A program made the translations under genes and the position numbers. Below the pieces are notes generated by a model that was not told the DNA's origin, made no database searches, and saw nothing but the letters and a program-made list of their open reading frames with translations. A stretch of 31,326 nucleotides of DNA from JBGCDD01 sp045105075 (GTDB lineage Bacteria > Pseudomonadota > Alphaproteobacteria > Rhodobacterales > Rhodobacteraceae), in contig JBGCDD010000187.1 of assembly GCA_045105075.1 (NCBI GenBank), positions 1-31,326 on the forward strand, given 5' to 3'. Below, in pieces: positions 8,593 through 16,621 of this stretch (its first letter is position 1; the number at the start of each line of letters is the position of its first letter).

Positions 8593-9525
8593 CTATTGCT
8601 GAATATATTGTAAAAACCGGCGGTGGTTTTTATCGTTCAGCGCATCGCGTTCAAGCCTGTTGCGTTCACGCTGTTGCGCGTTGTCTGCATTTTGTTGACG
8701 CCGCTGTTCGGCCATTTTGCGCTGCACTTCGAGAATCCGCTGTTCCCAGGCCGGATCGCTTTTGAACGAAGCCGAAATCTGTTTGATCACCGCTTCGTCG
8801 GCGGCGCGACGTTCGGGCGCGATCCAATCGAATTGAAAGGATTCCACCGTGGTATATTGGTTCAGCGAGTGCATGCCGGGGTCGCGGAATTCGCTTTGAA
8901 ACATGTACCAGCTAAAGGCCAAGCGTTCGACAATCGGACGCCCCCCCAACGCATAGGTCATTTCGATCTGCTCGGCGTCGAAAAACACCTGCATGCCAGG
9001 TTGGGAAGGGCCAAACATCTGCGCAAAATTCTGGCGTTGGGCTTCGTTCTTGGTGCGTTTGATCACCTTCGTGTCTTGCGGGCGCTTTGACAAAACCAGC
9101 GCGTTGAAAATCTGCTCGGCGCTGGAAATCTGCGTGACATGGCAGTTGGAGCCCTGAAACTGTGTGCGCATGCGATTGCGTTCGGCCTCTTGCTGGGCCA
9201 GCATCATGTGCTCAAGCTGCGGATCCATCCCGCCCATAACCACATCATTCCAGACGATTTTATGCCCAGGCATGATGCGTACGCCAGTGCGCCCATCGGG
9301 GCCGCGCGCGGTCAGAATCAGCTCGTAAAGATCGTTGGCACTGCACGGTTTGCGCCAGACCACTTCGCCACTGACCTGCCAGTTTTGCGGAACAGTGATC
9401 GTAAAGGCCACCATCGGCGCCTCAAACCCTTGGTTGTCCATAATCTGAAATGTCTTGTTTTGCGCCTGCGCCGATGGGGTCAATAATAGGCTGGCGATAC
9501 ATGCTGCTAAAAATCGCTTCATCAT
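8593..9525 (-). CDS. Secreted protein of unknown function
   Basis: I do not recognise the family. The chosen start at 9525 has AAAGGA about 6 bases upstream; a second ATG follows directly at 9522, and an upstream start at 9558 would bury the signal. Residues 1-22 are a clear signal peptide (RFLAACIASLLLTPSAQA). The mature part has a mixed alpha/beta region (about 30-240) with two cysteines and many aromatic residues. The last ~60 residues form a charged Gln/Arg-rich helix (MAEQRRQQNADNAQQ), possibly a coiled coil. The gene lies 39 bases after the small membrane-protein gene on the same strand and meets the hydrolase gene tail to tail. Confidence 0.8.
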   Translation of the reverse strand: MMKRFLAACIASLLLTPSAQAQNKTFQIMDNQGFEAPMVAFTITVPQNWQVSGEVVWRKPCSANDLYELILTARGPDGRTGVRIMPGHKIVWNDVVMGGMDPQLEHMMLAQQEAERNRMRTQFQGSNCHVTQISSAEQIFNALVLSKRPQDTKVIKRTKNEAQRQNFAQMFGPSQPGMQVFFDAEQIEMTYALGGRPIVERLAFSWYMFQSEFRDPGMHSLNQYTTVESFQFDWIAPERRAADEAVIKQISASFKSDPAWEQRILEVQRKMAEQRRQQNADNAQQRERNRLERDALNDKNHRRFLQYIQQ

Positions 9526-9564
9526 ATTTAGTCCTTTTTTCGACGGGCTAAGCTGCAATCGGTA

Positions 9565-10008
9565 TCAAATAAGGGGATTTTCCAAAATCAGCGGCGACAG
9601 GATCAGGTAGGCAATAATGATCCAGAGCACTGTTAAAATGGCGGCGCGGCGCAGGGCATGCAAATCGAAATTCTGCGCGTTGACCCAAGAGTAAACATGC
9701 CCTGAGGCGTTGGGAAACGCAGCCAAATCGGCAACGGCCGCTCGCAGGCCACGATAGGCATCCCGGAAGGCAAGGAAGGTGACCAATGCGTTCATCGTGT
9801 AAAAGAACACAACCAAAAGGCGCGGAACCACAAAGACATGATCGGAAGACGAGAAAAACACCATGACGCCAACCATGGCCGCATGCGAGTAGATCACCCT
9901 TTGCCAAAGCATATCAATGCGGGCATTCAGCTGCATCGCCAAGCTTAGCAGCTCACTGAAGCTGAGAGGCTGGATCTTCTGTGGTGGGGTCGGCTGCGTT
10001 GTGGTCAT
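9565..10008 (-). CDS. Small membrane protein of unknown function
   Basis: A 147-residue protein if it starts at the ATG at 10008 (MTTTQPTPPQ). An in-frame ATG at 10047 is the alternative, and the frame further upstream looks non-coding. There are three hydrophobic stretches: about residues 37-56 (SHAAMVGVMVFF), 61-82 (LLVVFFYTMNALVTFLAF) and the C-terminal AAILTVLWIIIAYLILSPLIL. A short soluble stretch lies between the second and third. No family recognised. It probably forms a two-gene unit with the secreted protein that follows. Confidence 0.75.
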   Translation of the reverse strand: MTTTQPTPPQKIQPLSFSELLSLAMQLNARIDMLWQRVIYSHAAMVGVMVFFSSSDHVFVVPRLLVVFFYTMNALVTFLAFRDAYRGLRAAVADLAAFPNASGHVYSWVNAQNFDLHALRRAAILTVLWIIIAYLILSPLILENPLI

Positions 10009-10184
10009 CGCCGCTTTCTTTGCCAAGGGTGCAAGTTTGGCTAGCATGCCGCCAAGGCCGTGGCAAATTTTCGCAACGTGAAACAGTGCAAAACTTTGCG
10101 ATCGCGTGTTTGTGCCAGGAGCCGATTGGGGACCAATGCGGCCAGCCTGATTTGGCGGTGTTGCCGGTCGCGGCGGCAGAAACG

Positions 10185-10207
10185 AAAAATGGCGGGAAGG
10201 CCCGCCA
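10185..10207 (-). terminator. Rho-independent terminator after the acidic-protein gene
   Basis: Read on the minus strand, TGGCGGG and CCCGCCA pair across a four-base loop, followed by five T residues. It lies about 27 bases past the stop of the 801-residue gene and separates it from the membrane/secreted pair. The 225 bases between the two genes (10009-10233) hold nothing else I can support. Confidence 0.75.
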
Positions 10208-10233
10208 AAATTCACCCGTTTATGTGGCCGCGC

Positions 10234-12639
10234 TCAGCCGGCTGCGCGTTCGTCGGGACGGAAACCAATGTCACCCGAGGCGGTAAACCGTCCGCCTCCA
10301 GTTTTTTCGATCTTGCCGTCCCGCAGCAATTGTCCAAATGAGCGTAACCCATCCTCGCGGTTGAAATCGCCGGCCTCAACCTGGCGCACTTTGTTCATCA
10401 GCTGGGGACGCGAGAATTGGTCGCGGCCTTCAACAAAGGACATGTACGAGGCTGCGGCCTCAAGAAGATCGGGCAGTTCGGTGGCACCGACGTCGGAGGC
10501 AAATGTAACGAAGCCGCCTTCGGTCGGGGCCACAGGGCTGGCTTCGTTTTCGGCGGACGCAACGCGGCGCGGACGCACGGGCCCACGTGGTTTCGATCCA
10601 CCTTCATCCACACGTTGTTCGGCCACCAGTTTCAGCGGCGCAGGGCGTGCTTCGGGGGCCGTTGGGCGTGCCGGACGCGATGCGCCTGCCACACTGGGGC
10701 GGCGGGGACGCACGACGCTTGCCAAGTCTTCGCGATAGGCGTTGTCACCGGATCCGTCGGCAACATCGCCGCCCGCGGATTTTTCGGCTTCTGCGGCGGC
10801 GACGGCGGCGCGCAATTGGTTATAGGTGTCTCGGCTTGTCGAGGTTTCCGGCTCTTCCATTTTCTCGGCAGCAGCTGCCATCAAACGGGACAAATCGTCT
10901 TCTTCTTCTGCGGTTTCTGGCAACATGAGCGCGGGGTCATCACCTTCGCTCAATGCATCTGCCAGTCCGGGAATGTCGCTGATTTCATCATCGTCGCTTG
11001 TCGCAACTTCTTCTTCAACCGACGCCAGTTCGCGCAGCAATTCGTCTTCTGCCTCGTCCGTCAGGATTCCCGGCGTTTCGGGCGTGTCCACGGGCTCGAG
11101 GTGACCATCTTCCAAAGCCGCATTCAGTTCAGCACGCTTTACCTTGATCACGCGGGGGCGACGGGGCTCAGCCGGCTCGGGTTGCTCAAGAATGTTGGTC
11201 ATTTCATCGTCGCCAGCGGCAAGATCATCTGAAGAGTCCAGATCATCGAACAACGCGTTTTCCAGCGCGGCGTCAAACGCATCGTCTGCCTCTGGTTGTT
11301 GGCCGTAGACACCAAGATCCAGCGGTTTGACTTCGTCTGGCGTGACACTCAGATCTTCTTCTGCGGCCAAAGAGGCGAGCACGTCAGCGACGGTGTCAGG
11401 TGCCGTGCTTTCTTCCGATGTTACTTCCGGCGCATCGAGCTCTGCTGCGTCTTCCTGAGCGTCCAACAGACGATCCAGGTTCAACACCTCGTCTTCGGTC
11501 ACCTCTTGCAGGTCGCTTTGCGGCTCCAAAAGTTGGTTTCCTGTCAGGGCGTCGCCCTGGATGTCTGGCAAATCGTCCAGATCCAGCGCCTCAAGTTCGG
11601 CCGTGTCGTCCGCATCATCTTGAGCATCCAGAAGCTGGTCGAGATCCAGATCTGCAGGCGCATCAATTGTGGTGTCGACCGCGTCGGGCTCTGCGGTCTC
11701 GGCAACCAAGTCCAACGCACTGTCTTCTTGCGACAGTTCCAACGGATCCACGGTTGCCTCGGGCGCGTCATCACCCGGGATGATGTGTCCGGCGTCGAGG
11801 TCTTCGCCGTCGGTTGTGGTATCTATGCTGGATTCTTCGCCCAAAGCAGGGGCGTCATCCGCGGCGACCACCGTTTCAAGCAGCGCGTCATCCGCGTCAC
11901 CCGAGGCTGTTGGATCTTCGTCCAGATCCAAACGGTCGAGCGCGTCGGACATATCTTCGTCTTCAAACACCGATTCGGTGGCTTCAGCGTCGCGCAGCGA
12001 GGCGTCTTCATCTTCCAGAGATTGCGCGATGTCTTCGGCAGACGATGTCATGAAACTGTCTGCGTGCTCATCTTCGGAGTAGACCGGCGTGTCGTCACTG
12101 GTGTCAGCTTTGGACACAACGGCACGGATGCGCTGCAGTTTGGCCGCGATGCTGTCGCCATTGCTGGCCGGGTCCGGGGTCAGAGCAGTGGCGGCGACTT
12201 CAGTAGTTTCTACCGGAGTTGCTTCAACAGAAACCAATGGCGCAGGAGAGGCGCTTTGCGCCACAACAGGCGCCTGGGTTTCAACGGGAGCAGGGGTTTC
12301 AACGGGAGCAGGGGGTTCGACCGCCGCAGGCTCGGCTGATTCGACCGGCTGTGCAATCGCAGAGGCCGCAAGGGCAGGGGCGGCGTCTTGCGCGCGCAGT
12401 GTAAAGCCAGAGGCGTCGCGCTGCACATCAACCTGCCGGGAAATCGAACGCTGGGCGATGCGCGCCAGCATATCTGCGTCTGGTTGTGGCGGTTCGGCCC
12501 CAAAGTATCGGTCATCTGCGGCGAGATCGCGAAAATACTCGGCAATCGCCGTCATTGTGCCAAAAGAATCCTCGAAGCCTTCAAGGGTGCATGAAAACGT
12601 GCCGTAGGAAACGGTCAGGATCTTATTGTTGTTTACCAT
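10234..12639 (-). CDS. Large acidic protein with conserved-looking N- and C-terminal segments
   Basis: An 801-residue protein. Residues 1-80 (ILTVSYGTFSCTLEGFEDSF, then IAEYFRDLAADDRYFGAEPP and MLARIAQRSI) look like a folded alpha/beta-helical module. Residues 80-150 are Pro/Ala/Val-rich. Residues 170-600 are strongly acidic low-complexity sequence with recurring LDLDQLLDAQDDA-like units. A basic Arg/Pro stretch follows at about 640-690. The last ~95 residues (PDLLEAAASYMSFVEGRDQF, then RPQLMNKVRQVEAGDF and DGLRSFGQLLRDGKIEKTGG) look like a compact helical, winged-helix-like domain. Similar genes are, as I recall, sometimes annotated as CheA-like in Rhodobacteraceae, but no kinase or phosphotransfer motif is visible, so I assign no function. 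It has no signal peptide. AGAGGA lies 10 bases before the ATG. Confidence 0.85.
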   Translation of the reverse strand: MVNNNKILTVSYGTFSCTLEGFEDSFGTMTAIAEYFRDLAADDRYFGAEPPQPDADMLARIAQRSISRQVDVQRDASGFTLRAQDAAPALAASAIAQPVESAEPAAVEPPAPVETPAPVETQAPVVAQSASPAPLVSVEATPVETTEVAATALTPDPASNGDSIAAKLQRIRAVVSKADTSDDTPVYSEDEHADSFMTSSAEDIAQSLEDEDASLRDAEATESVFEDEDMSDALDRLDLDEDPTASGDADDALLETVVAADDAPALGEESSIDTTTDGEDLDAGHIIPGDDAPEATVDPLELSQEDSALDLVAETAEPDAVDTTIDAPADLDLDQLLDAQDDADDTAELEALDLDDLPDIQGDALTGNQLLEPQSDLQEVTEDEVLNLDRLLDAQEDAAELDAPEVTSEESTAPDTVADVLASLAAEEDLSVTPDEVKPLDLGVYGQQPEADDAFDAALENALFDDLDSSDDLAAGDDEMTNILEQPEPAEPRRPRVIKVKRAELNAALEDGHLEPVDTPETPGILTDEAEDELLRELASVEEEVATSDDDEISDIPGLADALSEGDDPALMLPETAEEEDDLSRLMAAAAEKMEEPETSTSRDTYNQLRAAVAAAEAEKSAGGDVADGSGDNAYREDLASVVRPRRPSVAGASRPARPTAPEARPAPLKLVAEQRVDEGGSKPRGPVRPRRVASAENEASPVAPTEGGFVTFASDVGATELPDLLEAAASYMSFVEGRDQFSRPQLMNKVRQVEAGDFNREDGLRSFGQLLRDGKIEKTGGGRFTASGDIGFRPDERAAG

Positions 12640-12684
12640 CGGATGCTCGTCCTCTGAAAATTTATCAAAAACTGTTTACCATCG
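12630..12684 (-). repeat. Duplicated start region with a five-codon upstream reading frame
   Basis: The 12-base sequence TGTTTACCATCG (plus strand) occurs at 12630-12641, over the start codon of the acidic-protein gene, and again at 12673-12684. Read on the minus strand, the upstream copy begins ATG GTA AAC and reaches TGA after five codons (12682-12665), while the downstream copy begins the real gene with the same ATG GTA AAC. The copies are 43 bases apart. The leader may be a duplication remnant or a small regulatory reading frame. Confidence 0.55.
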
Positions 12685-12781
12685 TCAGCGCGTCAAAAGC
12701 GGTCCGAATCTATGTAATTTACCGTATCATTTTGTGGCTAGAATGTGATGTGTTTCCAAAAATGAGATTAATAAAGCCGGA

Positions 12782-13456
12782 ATGACAGGGATTGTTCACT
12801 CAAATTTGACAGTTTCTTTGGTGGGAGGCGGAGAAATTGGCCCCGATGACCTGATCTTGGCGCGTGAGCGCTCGGAGTTGCTGGTGGCGGCGGATGGTGG
12901 GGCGAGTGCGGCGTTGCGCCACGGTTTCATGCCTGATGTTGTGGTGGGCGACATGGACAGTTTGGCGGCAAAAGACCGCGCGCGCATCGATCCGGCGCGA
13001 TTGATGCAGATTGACGAACAAGACAGCACCGATTTTGCCAAGGCTTTGGGCCAGATCGAAGCACCGCTGGTTCTGGGCGTTGGGTTTTTGGGGGCGCGTC
13101 TGGATCATCAGCTGGCGGTTTTGAACACTTTGGTCGCGCGCCCCGTGCCGCCCTGTGTGTTGATCGGAGCCCATGAGGTGGTGTTTCATGCGCCGCCGCA
13201 GATCGCCCTGACCCTGCAGAAGGGCGACATCGTGTCATTGTTTCCATTCGCGCCTGTCACGGGGCGTTCGACCGGCTTGGCCTGGCCCATCGACGGCCTG
13301 AACTTTGCGCCAAACGGCTTTGTGGGCACCTCCAATCGCGCAGAAGGTCCGATCAGCCTGGCCTTTGATATGCCGGGAATGATTGTGTGCGTGCCGCGCG
13401 CGGCCCTGGACACGGTCATACAGTCTTTGACGATTGCGGCTCGATGGGGGGCGTGA
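12782..13456 (+). CDS. thiN: Thiamine pyrophosphokinase
   Basis: A 224-residue protein that transfers pyrophosphate from ATP to thiamine to make thiamine diphosphate in the cytoplasm. Family motifs are clear: VAADGGASAAL near residue 37, PDVVVGDMDS at about 51-60 (metal-binding Asp residues) and DEQDSTDFAKAL at about 78-89, followed by GARLDHQLAVLN. Length is normal for the family. The 142-base gap upstream is AT-rich, and no strong ribosome site precedes the ATG. The last 41 bases overlap the convergent transporter gene. The symbol is used by family; tpk naming would be equivalent. Confidence 0.93.
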   Translation: MTGIVHSNLTVSLVGGGEIGPDDLILARERSELLVAADGGASAALRHGFMPDVVVGDMDSLAAKDRARIDPARLMQIDEQDSTDFAKALGQIEAPLVLGVGFLGARLDHQLAVLNTLVARPVPPCVLIGAHEVVFHAPPQIALTLQKGDIVSLFPFAPVTGRSTGLAWPIDGLNFAPNGFVGTSNRAEGPISLAFDMPGMIVCVPRAALDTVIQSLTIAARWGA

Positions 13457-14363
13457 AGTCGGGCGTGGCTGCGCGCCGCGCCAGAGCGCCCTCGCGCATG
13501 ACAATATAAAGCCCGGCCGCCATCGTGATGCAAATGCCGACGCTGGCCAAGGTGTTTGGCCAATTGGAAAAGACAATCCATCCGATGGCAGTGGCAACCG
13601 GAATTTCCAGATATTGCATCGGCGCCAGTGTGGTCGACGGGGCAAAGCGCAAAGACCATGTCATCAGCAGATGTGCGGTGGTTCCAAGCACGCCAATCGC
13701 CAACAGCAAAGCGATTTCGGTGCTGTTGGGCGTGTTCCAAGACAGCGGTTCAACTCCAACGCGATGGCCAATCATCACCAGCGGCAGCAGCACCACCGTG
13801 GCCATGACGCCCGACACGGCCTGCAATCCGATCGGATCGGTTTCCTTGGCGATCTGGCGCGTCACCAACATAAACAATGAAAACGTGACGGCCACGCCCA
13901 AAGGCAATAGCGCAGGCCAGCCGACCTGGGCAAAACTGGGCTGGATCACCATCAGCGTGCCGATAAAGCCAACCGCGCAGGCGGCCAGACGACGGAATCC
14001 AACGGCCTCATTCAGCACGTATTTGCCCAAAAGCAGCATTAAAAACGGCATCACAAAGGCAATTGCCACCGCATCCGCCAACGGCAGGAATTTCAGCGCA
14101 GTGAACATCGCGCCGATCCCGATGATGTGCAATGCCGTGCGCACAATGGTCAGCCACAACAACCGTCCGCTGATCCGCCAGGCCCGCCGCGTGACCCACA
14201 CCAAAGGGATCAAGAGGGCCGCTTGTAACGCAAATCTCACCAAAAGCAGCTGGCCCAGGGGGATGGATTGACCCAAAAGTTTTGCCACAGCGTCGCCCAT
14301 CGGAGCCACAACGCAGAACCCCAACATTAAAATCACACCTAATACGGGTCGGTCCAACGTCAT
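13416..14363 (-). CDS. DMT-superfamily transporter (EamA family)
   Basis: A 315-residue inner-membrane protein with about ten hydrophobic helices in two EamA halves, for example VLGVILMLGFCVVAPMGDAV at the start, IAFVMPFLMLLLGKYVLNE closing the first half, and APMQYLEIPVATAIGWIVF in the second. The AFVMPF...LGKYVLNE and PMQYLEIP-type segments are typical of drug/metabolite transporters; the substrate cannot be read from sequence. The C-terminal tail (RAATPDFTPPIEPQSSKTV) is encoded by the part overlapping the thiamine pyrophosphokinase gene. No clear ribosome site precedes the ATG. Confidence 0.9.
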   Translation of the reverse strand: MTLDRPVLGVILMLGFCVVAPMGDAVAKLLGQSIPLGQLLLVRFALQAALLIPLVWVTRRAWRISGRLLWLTIVRTALHIIGIGAMFTALKFLPLADAVAIAFVMPFLMLLLGKYVLNEAVGFRRLAACAVGFIGTLMVIQPSFAQVGWPALLPLGVAVTFSLFMLVTRQIAKETDPIGLQAVSGVMATVVLLPLVMIGHRVGVEPLSWNTPNSTEIALLLAIGVLGTTAHLLMTWSLRFAPSTTLAPMQYLEIPVATAIGWIVFSNWPNTLASVGICITMAAGLYIVMREGALARRAATPDFTPPIEPQSSKTV

Positions 14364-14406
14364 GTCATGACGCTATGTGCGACCTGAAATCAATGCAAGC
14401 TAAGGT

Positions 14407-14424
14407 TGATAACATCTGATAACA
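14407..14424. repeat. Tandem 8-base repeat TGATAACA upstream of the transporter gene
   Basis: TGATAACA occurs at 14407-14414 and 14417-14424, one helical turn apart, in the 114-base gap between the transporter start and the end of the serine dehydratase gene. Regularly spaced half-sites so close to a start could be an operator. No promoter elements are convincing, and the rest of the gap shows nothing else. Confidence 0.3.
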
Positions 14425-14477
14425 ATTGCGGATTTGGTGGGGTTTTCCGCCCATATTTTTCACTTTTGCCTATTATT

Positions 14478-15851
14478 TCAGCAATTTGGTACATTTACGG
14501 CCAACCCACCCAGTGACGTTTCCTTGTACTTTTCGCTCATATCGACGCCGGTCTGGCGCATGGTTTCAATGCACGCATCCAATGGCACAAGATGGGTGCC
14601 GTCGCCGCGCAGGGCCAGCGAGGCGGCGCTGACCGCTTTGATCGCGCCCAGACCGTTGCGCTCGATGCAAGGCACCTGAACCAGTCCGCGCACCGGATCA
14701 CAAGTCATGCCCAGATGATGTTCAAGCGCGATTTCGGCGGCGTTTTCCACCTGTTCGGGTGTGCCCCCCATCACCGCGCACAGGCCAGCGGCGGCCATCG
14801 CGGCTGCGCTGCCAACCTCGGCCTGACAGCCGGCTTCGGCGCCGCTGATCGAAGCGTTGTACTTGACCAGCCCGCCGATGGCCGCAGCGGTCAGCAGAAA
14901 GTCCTCGATATGGGCGGTGCTGGCGCCGGGCACATGATCAAGATAATAGCGCATCGTGGCTGGCACCACGCCCGCCGCACCATTGGTGGGGGCCGTGACA
15001 ACCTGACCACCGGCGGCGTTTTCCTCGTTCACCGCCATAGCATAAACGCTCATCCAGTCGTTGATGGTGTGCGGCGCCGTCAGGTTCAGCCCGCGTTCGC
15101 CCAAAAGCGCGTCGTGAATGCCCTTGGCGCGGCGTTTGACCGACAGACCGCCGGGCAGAATGCCATCGGTGGCCAACCCGCGCGTGATGCAATCGTCCAT
15201 CACCTGCCAGATCCGCGCCGTGCCTTTGCTCAGACTGTCCGCGCCGCGCCGCGATGTTTCGTTTGCGCGCTTCATTGCGGCCACGGATTTGCCGGACGCT
15301 TTGGCCATCTCAAGCATTTCCGCCGCGGTTTTGAACGGAAACGGCACCGGCGCGCCTTCGTCTGTGGCTTTGCCGGCGGCAAGCTCGGTGTCGGTCATCA
15401 CAAATCCGCCGCCGATGGAATAATAGATCTGCTGCAGGGTCACGTCGCCCTGCGCATCGGTGGCCATCAGGATCATGCCATTGGCATGGCCGGGCAGGGT
15501 GCGGTCATAGTCAAACACCAGATCGGTCTGCGGGTTGAACTGTAAATCCCCCAGGCCTTCCGGGGCCACAGTATGCGACGATTTGATTTGGGCCAAAGCG
15601 CGATCTGCCGCCGCGCCGTCATAGGTTTCGGGTACGAACCCGGCCAGACCTAGAATGGTGGCGCGATCCGTGGCATGGCCCACCCCGGTAAACGCCAGCG
15701 AGCCATGCAGCGAACCGCGCACGCCTGCAAAGTCGAAGGGCGAGGCGCGCATCAGGTCCAGAAACCGGGCCGCCGCAACCATTGGCCCCATCGTGTGCGA
15801 CGAGGACGGGCCGATGCCGACCTTGAACATATCAAACACAGACAAAAACAT
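14478..15851 (-). CDS. sdaA: L-serine ammonia-lyase (serine dehydratase), single-chain iron-sulfur type
   Basis: A 457-residue cytoplasmic enzyme converting L-serine to pyruvate and ammonia. MFLSVFDMFKVGIGPSSSHT is the family N-terminus. The beta-domain is followed by the catalytic alpha-domain with the [4Fe-4S] ligands Cys342 (AEAGCQAE), Cys384 (GMTCDP) and Cys395 (VPCIERN). The protein ends exactly in Cys457 (VNVPNC), matching the C-terminal cysteine that acts as a tail-in-mouth ligand in type-2 enzymes. Its ATG shares one base with the stop of the glutathione transferase gene (TGATG), so the two are translationally coupled. Confidence 0.96.
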   Translation of the reverse strand: MFLSVFDMFKVGIGPSSSHTMGPMVAAARFLDLMRASPFDFAGVRGSLHGSLAFTGVGHATDRATILGLAGFVPETYDGAAADRALAQIKSSHTVAPEGLGDLQFNPQTDLVFDYDRTLPGHANGMILMATDAQGDVTLQQIYYSIGGGFVMTDTELAAGKATDEGAPVPFPFKTAAEMLEMAKASGKSVAAMKRANETSRRGADSLSKGTARIWQVMDDCITRGLATDGILPGGLSVKRRAKGIHDALLGERGLNLTAPHTINDWMSVYAMAVNEENAAGGQVVTAPTNGAAGVVPATMRYYLDHVPGASTAHIEDFLLTAAAIGGLVKYNASISGAEAGCQAEVGSAAAMAAAGLCAVMGGTPEQVENAAEIALEHHLGMTCDPVRGLVQVPCIERNGLGAIKAVSAASLALRGDGTHLVPLDACIETMRQTGVDMSEKYKETSLGGLAVNVPNC

Positions 15852-16549
15852 CAGAGTGCAGATCCTTCCGGGGGCACCGCATGGCGCGGGCTGGTGAATG
15901 GCGTTGGGCCAAGACCCTCGGCCTGTTGTGCGGCATGTGTTGCAGCGCGGGTTTCCAGTTGTGTCAAACCGGCCCTGAGCGTGGGGGTCGCTGTTATGTC
16001 AAACCAATCCCGGGGCGCGTCAACCGGATAAAGCTGTGCCCAGCGGATCAGGCAGGCAAGGTAGTAATCAATGACCAGCGGCGCGTCCGGATCGAACCAG
16101 CCCAAAGCACCGGCGGCGTGATCCAGCAAAGCCAGATGGCGCGTCAAACGCCCGCGCACCGTGGCCCGCAGACCCTCGTGCCCGTCGGGTGGGCAATAAT
16201 ACTGTGGGTAAAACAACAGGCGCAGATCCGCGTGCAACGTGTTCGAGACGAAAAACAACCACTTGATCAGATGCGCGCGGGCAGGCGAGGCGACGGGGGC
16301 AAGCATCGCAGTGTGCTGTTCGCCCAGCCACATCAGAATTGCGCCGGTTTCAAACAGCGCGCCCTGCGGGGTTTCCAGCACCGGGATCAGCCCGTTGGGG
16401 TTCAGCTTCAGATAATCGGGCGCGCGCTGGGCGGCCACCGAACGATCCACCAGAACAGTGCGGTAAGGCAGGCCCATCTCTTCCAATGTCAGCCGGATCA
16501 CCAGTGACGCATTGTCGGGGGCATAGTGCAGGATGTAGGGATCGCTCAT
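15851..16549 (-). CDS. Glutathione S-transferase family protein
   Basis: A 232-residue protein. I chose the ATG at 16549 (MSDPYILHYAPDNAS) because the fold begins there; the longer frame to 16612 adds an unrelated basic stretch. The N-terminal thioredoxin fold has a candidate Ser in PDNASLVIRL, the cis-proline segment GLIPVLE and the glutathione-contacting ETGAI. A helical C-terminal domain follows (about 90-210, HLIKWLFFVSNTLHADLRLL). It is directly upstream of and coupled to sdaA. The specific substrate is unknown; maleylacetoacetate-isomerase-like or detoxifying roles are both possible. Confidence 0.9.
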   Translation of the reverse strand: MSDPYILHYAPDNASLVIRLTLEEMGLPYRTVLVDRSVAAQRAPDYLKLNPNGLIPVLETPQGALFETGAILMWLGEQHTAMLAPVASPARAHLIKWLFFVSNTLHADLRLLFYPQYYCPPDGHEGLRATVRGRLTRHLALLDHAAGALGWFDPDAPLVIDYYLACLIRWAQLYPVDAPRDWFDITATPTLRAGLTQLETRAATHAAQQAEGLGPTPFTSPRHAVPPEGSAL

Positions 16550-16621
16550 GAGGCCTTTGTGGCAAAGCTCTGCGGGCCGGGCGCGACGAAATGCGACCAT
16601 CCGGCGTGCCAAAGCGGGCGC

